Positions 8,063 through 16,333 of a DNA stretch of 42,227 bases are shown in pieces. Position numbers and translations under genes: made by a program. Source of the stretch: DASUXA01 sp036378155 (GTDB lineage: Bacteria > Actinomycetota > Actinomycetes > Mycobacteriales > Micromonosporaceae); contig DASUXA010000065.1 of assembly GCA_036378155.1 (NCBI GenBank), positions 1-42,227 of the forward strand, read 5' to 3'. The notes under the pieces were generated by a model. It ran no database searches and was not told where the DNA came from. It saw only the letters and a list, made by a program, of their open reading frames with translations. The first letter of the stretch is position 1; each line of letters begins with the position of its first letter.

Positions 8063-8974
8063 GTGAGGTCCGGCCGTGGCGCGCGACGAGCCGCCCGCCC
8101 AGCGGGTGGAATCCCCGCTGCCCCACCGGCGAACGCCGCCCCCGTCCACGACGAACCGGGCGCGCTGCGCGCCCAACTCGACCGGGTCGAACAGGCGGTG
8201 CTGACCAGCCTCAGGCAACCCCACCCGCTCACCCTGCCCCGGGGAGTGGTGGGCGCCGCGTACCGCCGGTCCCGGCAGACCCTGCACATCGGGGGCGACT
8301 TCTACGACGTGCTCCGACACGGCGAGTACGACTCGATGGTGGTACTCGGCGACGTCAGCGGTCGGGGCGTCGACGCGGCGGTACTGACCGGGCAGGTTCG
8401 GCAGGCGTTGTACGCGCTGCGCCTGGTCGAGCGACACCCCAGGGAACTGCTCAGGCTGCTCAACGGCGCGCTGCTGAGGACCGGCGAGCACCAGTTCGCG
8501 ACCTTGGTCCTGGGGGTCTGTACTCCGACCGCGACCGGCGGTCTGTCCCTGACGCTGGCTGGTGGCGGGCACCCCTGCCCGGTGGTACTGCGGACGGACG
8601 GCACTGTGGAGGACGTGCCGATCGGCGGCATGCCGGTGGGCGCGGTCGCCGACGCGGAGTTCGCCGACGTACGCGTCGAGCTGGGTCCGGGCGACGTCTG
8701 CGTGCTGTACTCCGACGGCGTCGTCGAGGCACGTGGCGGGGTGACCGGACGCGAACCGTTGGGCCACGCCCGGCTGGTACGCCACCTCGCCGCGTCGGCG
8801 GGCATGCCCGCCGACGCGCTCGCCGAGCGGGTCGCGCAACTGGCGACCGACTGGTTGGGCGGGCGCGACCACGACGACATCGCGGTCCTCGCGATCCAGG
8901 CGCCCGACGTGCCGCGCGCCGGCGGTCGGCGTCATCTGCACGCCGTCCACGACACAGCCCGACCGGCGGCGTAG
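8063..8974 (+). CDS. SpoIIE/RsbU-type PP2C serine phosphatase
   Basis: 303 aa from the GTG at 8063. After a ~40-residue basic/Ala-Pro N-terminus, a PP2C domain of the SpoIIE class carries the metal-binding motifs GGDFYDV, LGDVSGRGVDAA, LAGGGHPCP, YSDGVVEAR and DHDDIAVL. These enzymes dephosphorylate STAS-domain anti-anti-sigma factors in partner-switching pathways. A STAS protein is encoded 138 bp downstream on the same strand (9113), a plausible substrate. No sensory domain is visible, so activity may be set by a partner or by expression. Confidence 0.88.
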   Translation: MRSGRGARRAARPAGGIPAAPPANAAPVHDEPGALRAQLDRVEQAVLTSLRQPHPLTLPRGVVGAAYRRSRQTLHIGGDFYDVLRHGEYDSMVVLGDVSGRGVDAAVLTGQVRQALYALRLVERHPRELLRLLNGALLRTGEHQFATLVLGVCTPTATGGLSLTLAGGGHPCPVVLRTDGTVEDVPIGGMPVGAVADAEFADVRVELGPGDVCVLYSDGVVEARGGVTGREPLGHARLVRHLAASAGMPADALAERVAQLATDWLGGRDHDDIAVLAIQAPDVPRAGGRRHLHAVHDTARPAA

Positions 8975-9112
8975 CCGGAAGCGTCGGCCTTATCCAACCT
9001 CGACGGTGCCCACTGTAGACCGGAGAGTAATACTCACGTCACTGTGTGTTTCTCAACGAGCCGTGGAGCGGGTTCGCCATTAGGCTCCTCTTCAGGGGGA
9101 AGGAGGATTGTG

Positions 9113-9487
9113 ATGGCCGGCTCCCCGGCGCTCACAGTCGACGTGGTCCTGCGGAGTGGTAGCAGCGCGCGCGTCCGTCTGGTCGGAGAGATTGACTTCT
9201 GTACGGTCGATGAACTGCGGCGAATTCTCCAGCAACTGCTCGATTCCGGACACACCAGGCTCACCCTCGATGTCGCCGAGGTCACCTTCTGTGACTCGTC
9301 GGGTCTCGGCGTCCTGGTCAGCACCCGCGCCGGTGCCGAACGCCGGGGCGGGCGACTCACGCTCGACGGAACGCAGGGGCAACTCGCCCGATTGATGCGC
9401 ACCACCGGGCTGGAGATCCTGTTCGGACCTGCTCCCGCCGGATCGGGCGACCTCGCGTCAGCCGGCGACGTCGCCGACGCCGGCTGA
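9113..9487 (+). CDS. STAS-domain anti-anti-sigma factor (RsbV/SpoIIAA-like)
   Basis: 124 aa. STAS fold with the hallmark phosphoserine loop CDSSGLGVLV preceded by LTLDVAEVTF, and an N-terminal VRLVGEIDFCTVDEL strand-helix. Such proteins bind an RsbW-type kinase when unphosphorylated and thereby free a sigma factor. The ATG at 9113 has a perfect AGGAGG 6 nt upstream, which settles the start against longer readings. The neighbouring SpoIIE phosphatase (8063) is its likely activator. No RsbW-like kinase or alternative sigma gene is adjacent. The C-terminal ~20 residues are low-complexity Gly/Ala/Asp. Confidence 0.88.
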   Translation: MAGSPALTVDVVLRSGSSARVRLVGEIDFCTVDELRRILQQLLDSGHTRLTLDVAEVTFCDSSGLGVLVSTRAGAERRGGRLTLDGTQGQLARLMRTTGLEILFGPAPAGSGDLASAGDVADAG

Positions 9488-9536
9488 CCGGACCGACCCG
9501 CCGCCGGAACCAGGAGAGCGCGGATATTCTCGGCGA

Positions 9537-10361
9537 ATGCTCGCCGGGCTGGTCGCTGCCGTCGCCGCCGCGATCTGCTACGGCATCGCCTCGGTACTGC
9601 AGGCGCTCGGCGCGAACGCCGCCGCCACCACCGAACGTGTCGACCCGCGGCTGCTCGTCCGGGTCGTGCGGCAGGGCCCGTTCGTCGCCGGTCTCGCCCT
9701 CGACCTCTGCGGGTTCATCGCCCAACTCTGGGCACTGCGGGTACTTCCGCTGTTCGTCGTCCAGGCCGCCATCGCCGGCAGCCTGGCGGTCACCGCCGTC
9801 GTGGCGGTACCGCTGCTGAGCGCCCGGCTCACAGCCAGGGAATGGTTGGCGATCATCGGGGTCTGTGCCGGGCTCGCCCTGCTCGCGCTGTCCTCGGCGA
9901 GCGAGAGCCCACGCGTGCCCGGCCCGGCGTTCGGGTTCGCTCTGCTCGGCGCGACCGCCCTGCTGGCACTGCTCGGCGTGGCGGTCGGCGGGTGGCGGGG
10001 ACGGTCCGACGCCGCCGCCCTGGGCGCGGTCGCCGGGCTCGGGTTCGCGATCGTCGCGCTCGCCGCGCGGTCGCTGCCCGACCTGTCCCCCGCTCACCTG
10101 ATCCGCTCGCCCTCGCTGTACGCGCTGGCTGCCGGAGGCGTCGTGGGGTTCACCACCTATGCCGCCGGGCTCCAGCGCGGCGCCGTCACCACGGTCACCG
10201 CCGCGCTCGTGGTGGGCGAGACGGGGGTACCGGCGATCGTCGGGGTGCTGCTGCTCGGCGACCGGCCCCGAACCGGGTACGTCTGGGCCGCGGTCCTCGG
10301 GTTCGCGCTCGCCGTCGCGGCGGCGCTGGAACTGGCGCGGTTCGGCGAGCCGGCGACCTGA
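9537..10361 (+). CDS. DMT/EamA-like multi-pass membrane transporter
   Basis: 274 aa with about nine to ten hydrophobic segments. The pattern resembles drug/metabolite-type or NIPA-like transporters: an N-terminal LAGLVAAVAAAICYGIASVLQA helix, a short charged loop (ERVDPRLLVRVVRQG), then the second helix set, and a duplicated terminal helix pair with LVVGETGVPAIVGVLLLGDRPR. The substrate is unknown. It is on the same strand as the STAS gene 50 bp upstream and converges with the antiporter gene at 10391. Confidence 0.75.
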   Translation: MLAGLVAAVAAAICYGIASVLQALGANAAATTERVDPRLLVRVVRQGPFVAGLALDLCGFIAQLWALRVLPLFVVQAAIAGSLAVTAVVAVPLLSARLTAREWLAIIGVCAGLALLALSSASESPRVPGPAFGFALLGATALLALLGVAVGGWRGRSDAAALGAVAGLGFAIVALAARSLPDLSPAHLIRSPSLYALAAGGVVGFTTYAAGLQRGAVTTVTAALVVGETGVPAIVGVLLLGDRPRTGYVWAAVLGFALAVAAALELARFGEPAT

Positions 10362-10381
10362 CCGGGTCGTCCCGGACCCGG
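10362..10381. terminator. Candidate terminator between convergent genes
   Basis: A 7-bp CCGGGTC/GACCCGG stem with a 6-nt loop starts immediately after the transporter stop, in the 29-bp gap before the convergent antiporter gene. It is short and lacks a T-run. Confidence 0.35.
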
Positions 10382-10390
10382 ACGCGACCC

Positions 10391-11887
10391 TCAGCCGGTA
10401 CCCGTGAACAGCCGCTTCGGCACGTCGGCCTGATCCGGGTCGGCGAGCGCGAGAACCTCGTCGCCGGCTTCCAGGCGGGTGTCCCCGCGTACGTGCACCA
10501 GCCGCCCGTGCCGGCTGACGAAGCTGATCCAGAAGTCCTCGCCCAACGGCAGGTCGCCGACCACCGCTCCGTCGGCGGGCGCGCCCGCCACCACCGTGTA
10601 CCGGTGGATTCCGCGCGGCTGGTGGCGGAAGCGCATGCCCAGCGCCCACGGCTCCGGTTCGACCGTGTGCATCGGTACCCGGCACCGGCGCGCCACCGTC
10701 GGCACCAGACCGCCCTGGACGATCACCGAGAACGCGACCACCACGAAGATCACGTCGTACACCCGAAGGTTGTCCGGTTGGTGTTCGACGATGACGAACG
10801 TGCCGAGCAGGATCGGCACCGCGCCCTTCAGACCGGACCACAGCACGAAGACCCGCTCGCCCAGGCGCAGCCGTACCGGCCACAGCAGCAGCCCGACGAG
10901 CACCGGACGTACCACGAACGCCAGCAGCACCGCCAGCACCAACCCGATCAGCCAGGCGTTGCCGTCGGGCAGGGTACGCAGCGAGACGGTCAGACCGAGC
11001 ATCACGAACGCCACGATCTCGGCGAGACTCGCCAGGGACGAGTGGAACCGCTCGATCTCGGTCTTGTACGGGGCGCGCGCGTCGCCGAGCAGGATGCCGG
11101 CGACGAAGACGGCGAGGAAACCGGAGCCGTGCGCGACGGTGGCAAGCCCGTAGATCGCGGCGGCTCCGGCGAGCGTGCGCAGCGGGTACAGCCCCTCGCT
11201 CGGCAGCGCGACCCGACGCATCAGGTACAGCAGCGCGTACCCGCCGACCAGACCGATCGCGCCGCCGACCGCCATCTGCAGCACGAACTCGACGAGCCCC
11301 GTGGTGAACGGGTGGCTGCCGCCCGCCGACCCGGAGCCGCCCGCCGACCCGGAGGCGCCCGCGGCGGACAGCAGGCTGACCATCAGCGCGATGCCGACCG
11401 GGTCGTTCGCGCCCGACTCGCCTTCCAGCAGTACCCCGGACCGACCGACCACCTCGCGCCGACCGAGGACGGAGAACACCACCGCCGGGTCGGTCGGGGC
11501 GAGGGCGGTACCCAGCAGCAGGGCGGTCAGCCAGCCGAAGCCGAACAGCGCGTGCGCCAGGACCGCCACGGCGGCGGCGGTGACGGCGGTACCGGCGACG
11601 CCGATCCACACCACCGCGCCGGTGTTGCCGCGCAGCCGCCGTACCCCGATGTGCATCCCGCCGTCGAACAGGATCGGGATCAGCGCCAGCGTGACGACCC
11701 GCTGCACGTTGAGCACCGAGACGTGCTGGAGCGCGGGAAACAGGTCGGACGCGACCGCCGCGGAGATCAGGAAGATCGCGGGCGCGGGCACGCGGATCTT
11801 CTCGCTGATCCGGTTGGACAGCACCGCCAACATGATCGCCAGCGCGACCAGCGCAATCGCGATGCCGAACCGGTAGGTGTCAGCCAT
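10391..11887 (-). CDS. CPA1-family K+(Na+)/H+ antiporter with C-terminal TrkA-C-like domain
   Basis: 498 aa. About twelve transmembrane segments in the first ~385 residues, with the family signatures LIPILFDGGMHIGV, ALAPTDPAVVFSVLG and GESGANDPVGIAL (the ND ion-binding pair). A cytosolic C-terminal domain ends in GDTRLEAGDEVLALADP, typical of TrkA-C/NhaP2 regulatory domains that sense ligands or redox state. The architecture matches NhaP2/CvrA potassium/proton antiporters. A Gly/Ser/Ala insert after SLLSAAGA is encoded by an exact 18-bp tandem duplication (11318-11353) and would fall in a loop. Confidence 0.88.
   Translation of the reverse strand: MADTYRFGIAIALVALAIMLAVLSNRISEKIRVPAPAIFLISAAVASDLFPALQHVSVLNVQRVVTLALIPILFDGGMHIGVRRLRGNTGAVVWIGVAGTAVTAAAVAVLAHALFGFGWLTALLLGTALAPTDPAVVFSVLGRREVVGRSGVLLEGESGANDPVGIALMVSLLSAAGASGSAGGSGSAGGSHPFTTGLVEFVLQMAVGGAIGLVGGYALLYLMRRVALPSEGLYPLRTLAGAAAIYGLATVAHGSGFLAVFVAGILLGDARAPYKTEIERFHSSLASLAEIVAFVMLGLTVSLRTLPDGNAWLIGLVLAVLLAFVVRPVLVGLLLWPVRLRLGERVFVLWSGLKGAVPILLGTFVIVEHQPDNLRVYDVIFVVVAFSVIVQGGLVPTVARRCRVPMHTVEPEPWALGMRFRHQPRGIHRYTVVAGAPADGAVVGDLPLGEDFWISFVSRHGRLVHVRGDTRLEAGDEVLALADPDQADVPKRLFTGTG
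11318..11353. repeat. Two perfect tandem copies of an 18-bp unit
   Basis: The unit occupies 11318-11335 and 11336-11353 without mismatch, in frame within the antiporter gene, adding six Gly/Ser/Ala residues per copy. A partial third unit follows. It looks like recent in-frame slippage in a tolerant loop. Confidence 0.85.
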
Positions 11888-12132
11888 CGCGGCGGTGTTT
11901 CGACGAGGACAGGTTCACGACGGGCTCCGGGCAGGGGTCGACGATCGCCGACCAGACTTCCCGGCACACCGGGCATCACACTATCGGCGACCCCGATCGG
12001 GGACACCGGCGACCCGGCACGAGCCGCCTGATCTGATCCGAGCGGGTAGCCACCGTTCCGCCCGTTCCGCCGCATACCCGCGAACCGCGTGGGCACGATG
12101 AGGGCAAACAATGTATCGGGGCAGGACAGGAC

Positions 12133-13056
12133 ATGGATGAACTACGAACGGTGGGACAGGTTCAGGCACGGCCGACCACGACCACGGGCGGCGTCCGGCC
12201 ATCCCTGCGCGGACTCGTGACCAGGCTCGAACAGGCTCGCAAGCTCGACGGCGTGAGCGACCGCCTGGTCAAGGTGATCGCGGCGTTGCGGCGGCCCCAG
12301 GTGGTACGCGACGCGCTGCAGGGCGTCTGGCTCGGGCACCCGCTGCATCCGTCGATCGTCTCGGTACCGATCGGTAGCTGGCTCAGCGCCGGCGTGCTGG
12401 ACGCGGTACCGGGGCAGGAGCGCGCGGCGACGGTGCTCGTCGGAACCGGGCTGGCGGCGGTACCGCTGACCGCGGCAGCCGGCGCGACGGACTGGAGCGG
12501 GCTCGCCCCCGAGCAGCGCCGCGTCGGGCTCGTCCACGCCACCGGCAACGTGGTCGCCGCCGGGCTGTACGCCGGGTCGCTGTGGGCGCGGCTGAACAGC
12601 CGCACCACGCTCGGTCGCGCCCTCGGTTACCTCGGTCTTACCGTCGGCGGACTGAGCGCGTACCTCGGCGGCCACCTGTCGTACAAGCAGGCAGCCCAGG
12701 TCAGCCACGCGGCCGAGTGGCTGCGCCTGCTTCCCGCCGGCTGGCAGGACCTCGGCGGATGGGCGCAGATCCCGGACCGGGAGCCGGTGACGCGGACGAT
12801 CGGCGAGGTGCCGGTTCTGGTGTACCGCCGGGGCGACGACGCGACCGTGATGATCGGGCACTGCGCGCACCACAACGGTCCGCTGCACGAGGGGGAACGC
12901 CGGACGGTCGACGGCGCGGACTGCATGGTCTGCCCGTGGCACGGCAGCACGTTCCGCCTCGCCGACGGCGGCGTGGTACACGGACCTGCCGGCGTCGACC
13001 AGACGCTGCTGCGCACCCGCGTCTACGACGGTCGCCTGCAGGCGTGCGTGCCGTGA
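12133..13056 (+). CDS. DUF2231 membrane domain fused to Rieske [2Fe-2S] domain
   Basis: 307 aa. The N-terminal half is a DUF2231-type membrane domain with GHPLHPSIVSVPIGSW, LTAAAGATDWSGL, VHATGNVVAAGLYAGSLW and LGGHLSYKQ. The C-terminal ~100 residues form a Rieske domain with the cluster ligands CAHHNGPLHEG and CPWHGSTF. The fusion suggests a membrane-tethered electron-transfer protein, with donor and acceptor unknown. The ATG at 12133 is the first plausible start. It is followed by a strong hairpin (13063-13103) and stands alone, divergent from the antiporter with a 245-bp gap. Confidence 0.85.
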   Translation: MDELRTVGQVQARPTTTTGGVRPSLRGLVTRLEQARKLDGVSDRLVKVIAALRRPQVVRDALQGVWLGHPLHPSIVSVPIGSWLSAGVLDAVPGQERAATVLVGTGLAAVPLTAAAGATDWSGLAPEQRRVGLVHATGNVVAAGLYAGSLWARLNSRTTLGRALGYLGLTVGGLSAYLGGHLSYKQAAQVSHAAEWLRLLPAGWQDLGGWAQIPDREPVTRTIGEVPVLVYRRGDDATVMIGHCAHHNGPLHEGERRTVDGADCMVCPWHGSTFRLADGGVVHGPAGVDQTLLRTRVYDGRLQACVP

Positions 13057-13062
13057 GCACGG

Positions 13063-13103
13063 GCGGCGGTCGCGCCCGGGTCGCCACCGGGCGCGACCGC
13101 CGC
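13063..13103 (+). terminator. Strong hairpin terminator after the Rieske gene
   Basis: A 17-bp perfect GC-rich stem (left arm 13063-13079, right arm 13087-13103) with a 7-nt loop, starting 7 nt past the stop codon. There is no U-tract. It isolates the Rieske gene from the malate synthase operon that follows. Confidence 0.75.
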
Positions 13104-13238
13104 GCGGCATGAGCGGGACCGCCGCGCGATGCCCGGCAAGAATCGGCTGGCAACTGTTTCCCTGGTGGCGGCGTCGGGGATAACGTCTGTCACCAAGAAC
13201 ACACCTTGCGTATGCGTCGCCGACGACGGGGAGGCGCG

Positions 13239-14846
13239 ATGAGCGAGTTGTCCGTTCCAGCCGGAGTCGAGATCCGCGGTCCGATACGGGACCGGTACGA
13301 CGCCATCCTCACCCCCGACGCGCTGCGGTTCCTCGCCGACCTGCAACGCTCGTTCGGCGCGCGACGGGAGGAGTTGCTCGCCCGCCGCCAGGACCGCCAG
13401 CGCGACCTGATGGCCGGCGGCACGCTGGACTTCCTGCCGGAGACCAAGGACGTCCGCGAGGGGCAGTGGCAGGTACCGCCGCCCGCGCCGGGGCTGGTCG
13501 ACCGGCGGGTGGAGATCACCGGACCGACCGAACGGAAGATGACCATCAACGCGCTGAACTCCGGCGCGAAGGTGTGGCTCGCCGACTTCGAGGACGCGAA
13601 CACCCCGCTGTGGGACAACATGGTCACCGGGCAGCTCAACCTGATCGACGCGCTCGACCGGCGGATCGACTTCACCAGCCCGGACGGCAAGCGGTACGAA
13701 CTCGGCGACACCCTCGCCACCATCGTGGTCCGCCCGCGCGGCTGGCACCTGCCGGAGAAGCACCTCCTGGTGGACGGGCAGCCGATGTCCGGCAGCCTGT
13801 TCGACTTCGGGCTGTACCTCTTCCACTGCGCGCGGCGGCAACTCGACGCCGGTCTCGGCCCGTACTACTACCTGCCGAAGCTGGAGAGCCACCTGGAGGC
13901 GCGGCTGTGGAACGACGTGTTCCGACAGGCTCAGGACGCGCTCGGCATCCCGCGCGGCACGATCCGTGCCACCGTGCTGATCGAGACCATCCCAGCCGCG
14001 TTCGAGATGGAAGAGATCCTGTACGAGCTGCGTGAACACTCCGCGGGGCTGAACGCGGGTCGCTGGGACTACCTGTTCAGCATGATCAAGAAGTTCCGCA
14101 GCCGGGGTCAGGAGTTCGTGCTGCCCGACCGGAACTCGGTGACCATGACCGCGCCGTTCATGCGGGCGTACACCGAACTGCTGGTCCGCACCTGCCACAA
14201 GCGCGGCGCGCACGCCATCGGGGGGATGGCGGCGTTCATCCCGAGCCGACGCGACCCGGAGGTCAACGAGCGGGCGATGGCGAAGGTCCGGGAGGACAAG
14301 GAACGCGAGGCGGGCGACGGCTTCGACGGGTCCTGGGTCGCCCACCCGGACCTGGTACCGCTGTGCATGGAGGTGTTCGACCGGGTGCTCGGGGACCGCC
14401 CGAACCAGATCGAGCGCACCCGGGACGAGGTACACGTCACCGGCGAGCAACTGCTCGACGTGGCGAGCACCCCCGGCGAGGTGACCGAGGCGGGGTTGCG
14501 CAACAACGTCAGCGTCGGGCTGCAGTACCTCGCCGCGTGGCTGCGCGGCAACGGCGCCGTGGCGATCTTCAACCTGATGGAGGACGCGGCTACCGCCGAG
14601 ATCGCCCGGTCGCAGGTGTGGCAGTGGCTGCACAACGACGTCACGGTGTCCAGCGGTCAGAAGATCACCCGCGATCTGGTGGAGCGGATCGCGGACGAGG
14701 AACTGTCCACCATCCGGCAGACCATCGGCGAGCAGGCGTACGCCGACGCCGACTTCGACCGCGCCCGCTCGCTGTTCACCGAGGTCGCCCTCGCCGACGA
14801 CTTCGCCGAATTCCTCACCCTGCCGGCGTACGAACGGATGCCCTGA
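13239..14846 (+). CDS. aceB: Malate synthase A
   Basis: Condenses glyoxylate with acetyl-CoA to malate in the cytoplasm. 535 aa, the normal length for the A isoform. It shows the signature REHSAGLNAGRWDYLFS, the early MTINALNSGAKVWLADFEDA, VLIETIPAAFEMEEILYEL and IGGMAAFIPSRRD. The ATG at 13239 has GGGGAGG with correct spacing and is preferred over the upstream ATG that adds an Arg-rich leader. It heads an operon: its TGA shares one base with the glcD ATG. Glyoxylate made by GlcDEF is its expected substrate; no isocitrate lyase gene is in the window. A GTTTCC and GATAAC pair upstream (around 13158 and 13182) is only a weak promoter hint. Confidence 0.95.
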   Translation: MSELSVPAGVEIRGPIRDRYDAILTPDALRFLADLQRSFGARREELLARRQDRQRDLMAGGTLDFLPETKDVREGQWQVPPPAPGLVDRRVEITGPTERKMTINALNSGAKVWLADFEDANTPLWDNMVTGQLNLIDALDRRIDFTSPDGKRYELGDTLATIVVRPRGWHLPEKHLLVDGQPMSGSLFDFGLYLFHCARRQLDAGLGPYYYLPKLESHLEARLWNDVFRQAQDALGIPRGTIRATVLIETIPAAFEMEEILYELREHSAGLNAGRWDYLFSMIKKFRSRGQEFVLPDRNSVTMTAPFMRAYTELLVRTCHKRGAHAIGGMAAFIPSRRDPEVNERAMAKVREDKEREAGDGFDGSWVAHPDLVPLCMEVFDRVLGDRPNQIERTRDEVHVTGEQLLDVASTPGEVTEAGLRNNVSVGLQYLAAWLRGNGAVAIFNLMEDAATAEIARSQVWQWLHNDVTVSSGQKITRDLVERIADEELSTIRQTIGEQAYADADFDRARSLFTEVALADDFAEFLTLPAYERMP

Positions 14847-16333
14847 TGGACGGCGACGGGGACGGGTCGCGGGCGAGCGCCGTCGCGGCGATCGCGACCC
14901 GGATGCGCGAGCTGATCGGTGACGAGTACGTCCTGACCGACCGCATCCAGCTGCGCACCTACGAGTGCGACGGGCTCGCCCACTTCCGGGTGACCCCGGC
15001 GCTGGTGGTACTGCCCGACACCACCGAGCAGATCGCCGAGTGCGTGCGCGCCTGTGTCGAGGCGGGCGTGCCGTACGTGGCGCGCGGCTCCGGCACCGGG
15101 CTGTCCGGCGGCGCGCTGCCCCGCGCGGACGGGGTGCTGATCGTGACCTCGCGGATGCGCGACGTGCTGGAGATCGACGTGCCGAACCAGCGCGCCGTGG
15201 TCGAGCCCGGCGTGACGAATCTGCAGGTCAGCAAGGCAGCCGCGCCGTACGGCTACTACTACGCCCCGGACCCGTCCAGCCAGCAGGTCTGCTCGATCGG
15301 CGGGAACGTGGCGGAGAACTCGGGCGGCGCGCACTGCCTGAAGTACGGCTTCACCACCAACCACGTCACCGGGCTGGAGGTGGTGACGGCAGAGGGCGAC
15401 GTGCTGGAACTCGGCGGCAAGGCGATCGACCCACCCGGCTACGACCTGCTCGGCGCGTTCATCGGTTCGGAGGGCACGCTCGGCATCGCCACCCGGGTCA
15501 CGGTCCGGCTGCTGCGCTCCCCCGAGGCGGTGAAGACGCTGCTCGCCGGCTTCCCGTCGACCGACGAGGCGGGTGCGGCGGTGTCCGCGATCATCGCAGC
15601 CGGGGTGGTACCGGCGGCGATCGAGATGATGGACGCGCTGGCGATCGAAGCCGCCGAGGCGGCGGTGCACTGCGGGTACCCGGAAGGCGCGGGCGCGGTG
15701 CTGGTCGTCGAGCTGGACGGCCCGGAACCGGAGGTCGCCGCGACGTTCGAGGCGGTCGAACGGTACTGCCGGGAGAACCACGCGTTCGAGATCCGCATCG
15801 CCGGCGACGACGACGAACGCGCGCTGTTCTGGAAGGGCCGCAAGTCGGCGTTCGCGGCGGTCGGTCGGATCTCGCCGGACTACATCGTGCAGGACGGGGT
15901 GATCCCCCGGACCGCGCTGCCCGACGTGCTGCGCGCCATCGCCGACCTGTCCACGCGCTCCGGGGTACGGGTCGCGAACGTGTTCCACGCCGGCGACGGC
16001 AACCTGCACCCGCTGGTGCTCTTCGACGACGAGGTACCGGGCGAGGCGCAGCGCGCCGAGGAGGTGTCCGGGGCGATCCTCGACCTGTGCATCAGCCACG
16101 GCGGCTCGATCACCGGGGAACACGGCGTGGGCGCCGACAAGGCGAAGTTCATGCCCCGGATGTTCAGCGACGCCGACCTGGACACGATGCAACTGGTCCG
16201 GTGCGCGTTCGATCCGGGGAACCTGTGCAATCCGGGCAAGGTGTTCCCCACTCCGCGGCTGTGCGGCGAGGTACCGGGCCGGCATCGCGGCGTGCATCCC
16301 CTGCAGGAAGCGGGAGTCGCGGAGGTCTTCTGA
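14846..16333 (+). CDS. glcD: Glycolate oxidase subunit GlcD (FAD-linked)
   Basis: Flavin subunit that oxidises glycolate (or a close 2-hydroxy acid such as D-lactate) to the 2-oxo acid. 495 aa. It has a PCMH-type FAD-binding domain with VARGSGTGLSGGALP and CSIGGNVAENSGGAHCLKYG, and a C-terminal substrate domain with VFHAGDGNLHP and GSITGEHGVGADK. The start at 14846 forms a TGATG overlap with aceB, and the stop forms the same overlap with glcE. The complete D-E-F set favours glycolate over lone D-lactate dehydrogenases. Confidence 0.93.
   Translation: MDGDGDGSRASAVAAIATRMRELIGDEYVLTDRIQLRTYECDGLAHFRVTPALVVLPDTTEQIAECVRACVEAGVPYVARGSGTGLSGGALPRADGVLIVTSRMRDVLEIDVPNQRAVVEPGVTNLQVSKAAAPYGYYYAPDPSSQQVCSIGGNVAENSGGAHCLKYGFTTNHVTGLEVVTAEGDVLELGGKAIDPPGYDLLGAFIGSEGTLGIATRVTVRLLRSPEAVKTLLAGFPSTDEAGAAVSAIIAAGVVPAAIEMMDALAIEAAEAAVHCGYPEGAGAVLVVELDGPEPEVAATFEAVERYCRENHAFEIRIAGDDDERALFWKGRKSAFAAVGRISPDYIVQDGVIPRTALPDVLRAIADLSTRSGVRVANVFHAGDGNLHPLVLFDDEVPGEAQRAEEVSGAILDLCISHGGSITGEHGVGADKAKFMPRMFSDADLDTMQLVRCAFDPGNLCNPGKVFPTPRLCGEVPGRHRGVHPLQEAGVAEVF

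Noticed and set aside
9048..9072. SigB-like promoter (GTTT and GGGTTC) before the STAS gene
   Set aside because: The spacing is about 18 nt, too long for the usual 12-15, and the -10 match is poor.
9044..9112. Longer start for the STAS gene
   Set aside because: The AGGAGG at 9101 fits only the ATG at 9113, and the upstream residues are not part of the STAS fold.
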